From contig CANHRW010000105.1 of the NCBI GenBank assembly GCA_947462865.1, positions 1 through 6,943 of the forward strand: 6,943 nucleotides of DNA. The letters are read 5' to 3'. This stretch comes from Bacteroidota bacterium. Its GTDB lineage: Bacteria > Bacteroidota > Bacteroidia > UKL13-3. A program made the translations under genes and the position numbers. Position 1 is the stretch's first letter, and every line of letters begins with the position of its first letter. A model generated the notes under the pieces. It had not been told where the DNA came from and searched no databases. It worked only from the letters and a program-made list of their open reading frames with translations. Shown here in pieces: positions 5,801 to 6,943 of this stretch.

Positions 5801-6550
5801 TTGAAGACTGTGCCTGAAAAAATAGTTATCATACCAACTTACAACGAGAAAGAAAACATCAGAGAAATTCTGCAAGCAGTCTTTGGCCTGAACCAAGATT
5901 TCCATGTTTTAGTTGTAGATGACAATTCTCCTGATGGAACAGCAGCAATTGTGAGAGAGATTCAAGCGCATTACCCCTCTCAATTACATATACTGAACAG
6001 AAAAGAAAAGAATGGTTTAGGTACAGCATACATTGACGGATTCAAATGGTGCTTGCAGGCCGGTTACCAATTTATCTTTGAAATGGATGCAGACTTTTCA
6101 CACAATCCTACCGATTTGCCAAAACTTTTAGTTGCCTGTCAACAAGGTGCAGATATGTCTATTGGTTCACGGTACAAAACAGGTGTGAATGTAGTGAATT
6201 GGCCTATGAGTAGGGTGATGTTGAGTTATTTTGCCTCTTCATACGTAAGACTTATTACAGGTTTAAACATTCATGATACCACTGCAGGTTTTGTCTGTTA
6301 CCAAGCACATGTTTTAAAACATTTAGATTTAGACCGAATTAAGTTTAGGGGCTATGCATTTCAGATAGAAATGAAATATACCACAGCAATGCATGGTTTT
6401 CAGATAGAAGAAGTGCCTATTATTTTTACAGATAGAACCAAAGGAGAATCAAAAATATCAAGAGGCATTATCAAAGAAGCCATTTGGGGTGTATTGAGCA
6501 TGAGGATCAAAAGTTTGTTTAGAAAGTATCCTGCTTACCAAAAAAATTAA
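5801..6550 (+). CDS. Polyprenol-phosphate mannosyltransferase-like GT2 glycosyltransferase (DPM1 type)
   Basis: This is a predicted family 2 glycosyltransferase resembling dolichol/polyprenol-phosphate mannose synthase, which moves mannose from GDP-mannose to a polyprenyl phosphate carrier at the cytoplasmic face of the inner membrane. The lipid-linked sugar would serve glycan or protein glycosylation. The 249 residues show the nucleotide-binding start I-I-P-T-Y-N-E-x-E-N-I (10-20), V-V-D-D-N-S-P-D-G-T (38-47), NGLGTAY (71-77), the metal-binding D96-A-D98 followed by SHNP, then GSRY, TAGF, FRGYAFQIEMKY and EVPIIFTDR segments. There is no C-terminal membrane domain, as in the single-domain DPM1 class. 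The sugar donor is inferred, and glucose remains possible. No ATG is available: an in-frame TAG at 5786 precedes TTG (5801) and GTG (5810), and either could start the protein. TTG is chosen because its distance from the upstream element matches that of the divergent gene. It ends 5 bp from the convergent gene. Confidence 0.88.
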   Translation: MKTVPEKIVIIPTYNEKENIREILQAVFGLNQDFHVLVVDDNSPDGTAAIVREIQAHYPSQLHILNRKEKNGLGTAYIDGFKWCLQAGYQFIFEMDADFSHNPTDLPKLLVACQQGADMSIGSRYKTGVNVVNWPMSRVMLSYFASSYVRLITGLNIHDTTAGFVCYQAHVLKHLDLDRIKFRGYAFQIEMKYTTAMHGFQIEEVPIIFTDRTKGESKISRGIIKEAIWGVLSMRIKSLFRKYPAYQKN

Positions 6551-6555
6551 TTGAT

Positions 6556-6943
6556 TCAACCACAAGTGGCATTTACCCTGGCATTGGGTTCAAAAAAAGG
6601 ACTAAGGTAAGGTATACCTAAATTGAGTCCTCTCAAAACAAAAACAATTCCAATTATAAGTACTAAATAAGGTGCAAATTGGACAACCATGTTTCTGGTT
6701 GACAACGGAATGAACTGACCTGCCATTGAAATGAGGAACATCATAGGAAAAGTACCGAGTCCAAACAAAGCCATTACCAGCATGCCCTGATAGCTATCTT
6801 GAGCAACAGAGGCTCCCATTGCGGCTAAATACACAAACCCACAAGGTAAAAAACCATTTACAATACCTACTAGTAAATACGACAAAAAACCATTTTTATG
6901 GGCAGGCTTCAAAAATAAATAAGCCCCTAACTTTTTAAAAAGC
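6556..6943 (-). CDS. Sulfite exporter TauE/SafE-family (DsbD_2-type) membrane protein, C-terminal part
   Basis: This is the 3' part of a polytopic inner-membrane protein; the frame stays open to the right edge, so the N-terminal half lies outside the window. The 128 visible residues include three hydrophobic segments and the signature N-G-F-L-P-C-G-F-V-Y, then F-G-L-G-T-F-P, then a last segment ending R-G-L-N-L-G-I-P-Y-L-S-P. The tail ends Cys-Gly. The P-C-G cysteine inside the membrane segment (codon 6841-6843) is the one shared with DsbD/CcdA-like domains that pass electrons or handle metals. In Bacteroidota such proteins often sit near cytochrome cbb3 oxidase assembly genes (ccoG, fixH), which might lie further right. 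The TauE/SafE name does not prove sulfite transport. A TTG at 6910-6912 is not the start, because family-like sequence continues upstream of it. Confidence 0.85.
   Translation of the reverse strand, partial: LFKKLGAYLFLKPAHKNGFLSYLLVGIVNGFLPCGFVYLAAMGASVAQDSYQGMLVMALFGLGTFPMMFLISMAGQFIPLSTRNMVVQFAPYLVLIIGIVFVLRGLNLGIPYLSPFFEPNARVNATCG

Noticed and set aside
6558..6590. Possible bidirectional terminator between the mannosyltransferase and the TauE/SafE gene
   Set aside because: Only very short stems (CCAC/GTGG with a two-base loop, ACCC/GGGT) are seen, with no T run at the right distance, and most of it is coding.

Overview
The window looks like core chromosome of a member of the Bacteroidota, probably from the Flavobacteriia/Sphingobacteriia/Chitinophagia side rather than Bacteroidales. 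The DNA is AT-rich, gene starts follow A/T-rich leaders without Shine-Dalgarno sequences, and the families are typical of the phylum: a DUF6029 outer-membrane protein, an Omp28-type lipoprotein, a DUF1684 lipoprotein and a TauE/SafE protein of the DsbD_2 type. There are no mobile elements, RNA genes or CRISPR arrays. Coding density is very high, and the only gene-free stretch of any size is the 152-bp divergent region at 5649-5800.

Layout. Positions 1-40 (minus) hold the first 13 codons of a gene running off the left edge, possibly birA. A plus-strand run, probably one transcription unit, follows: rsfS (ribosomal silencing factor with an unusual lysine-rich N-terminal tail, 86-616), a DUF6029 beta-barrel (642-2318), an Omp28-related thioredoxin-like lipoprotein (2323-3222) and a DUF1684 lipoprotein (3188-3817). 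Gaps are 25 bp, 4 bp and a 35-bp overlap. The run ends tail to tail, with a 4-bp overlap, against an amino-acid permease (3814-5166, minus). The permease is joined by an ATGA stop/start overlap to a GmhB-like HAD phosphatase (5163-5648, minus). Across the divergent intergenic region a polyprenol-phosphate mannose synthase-like glycosyltransferase (5801-6550, plus) starts on a non-ATG codon. It converges on the 3' part of a TauE/SafE membrane protein (6556-6943, minus) that runs off the right edge.

How the genes fit together. RsfS acts on the ribosome. The next three products are all exported, and each carries a pair of cysteines beyond any lipidated one: CX4C in the barrel, CX2C in Omp28 and CX7C in DUF1684. 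This suggests an envelope module with thiol or disulfide chemistry, which is inference. The divergent GmhB-like and mannosyltransferase genes both point to envelope sugar metabolism and share a mirrored upstream sequence element.

The most interesting signals are: (1) the RsfS tail with KK doublets every five residues, with an internal ATG in exactly the same 11-base context as the annotated start; (2) the cysteine-paired envelope gene cluster; (3) the mirrored element in front of both divergent genes. No clear novel defence or mobile system is visible.
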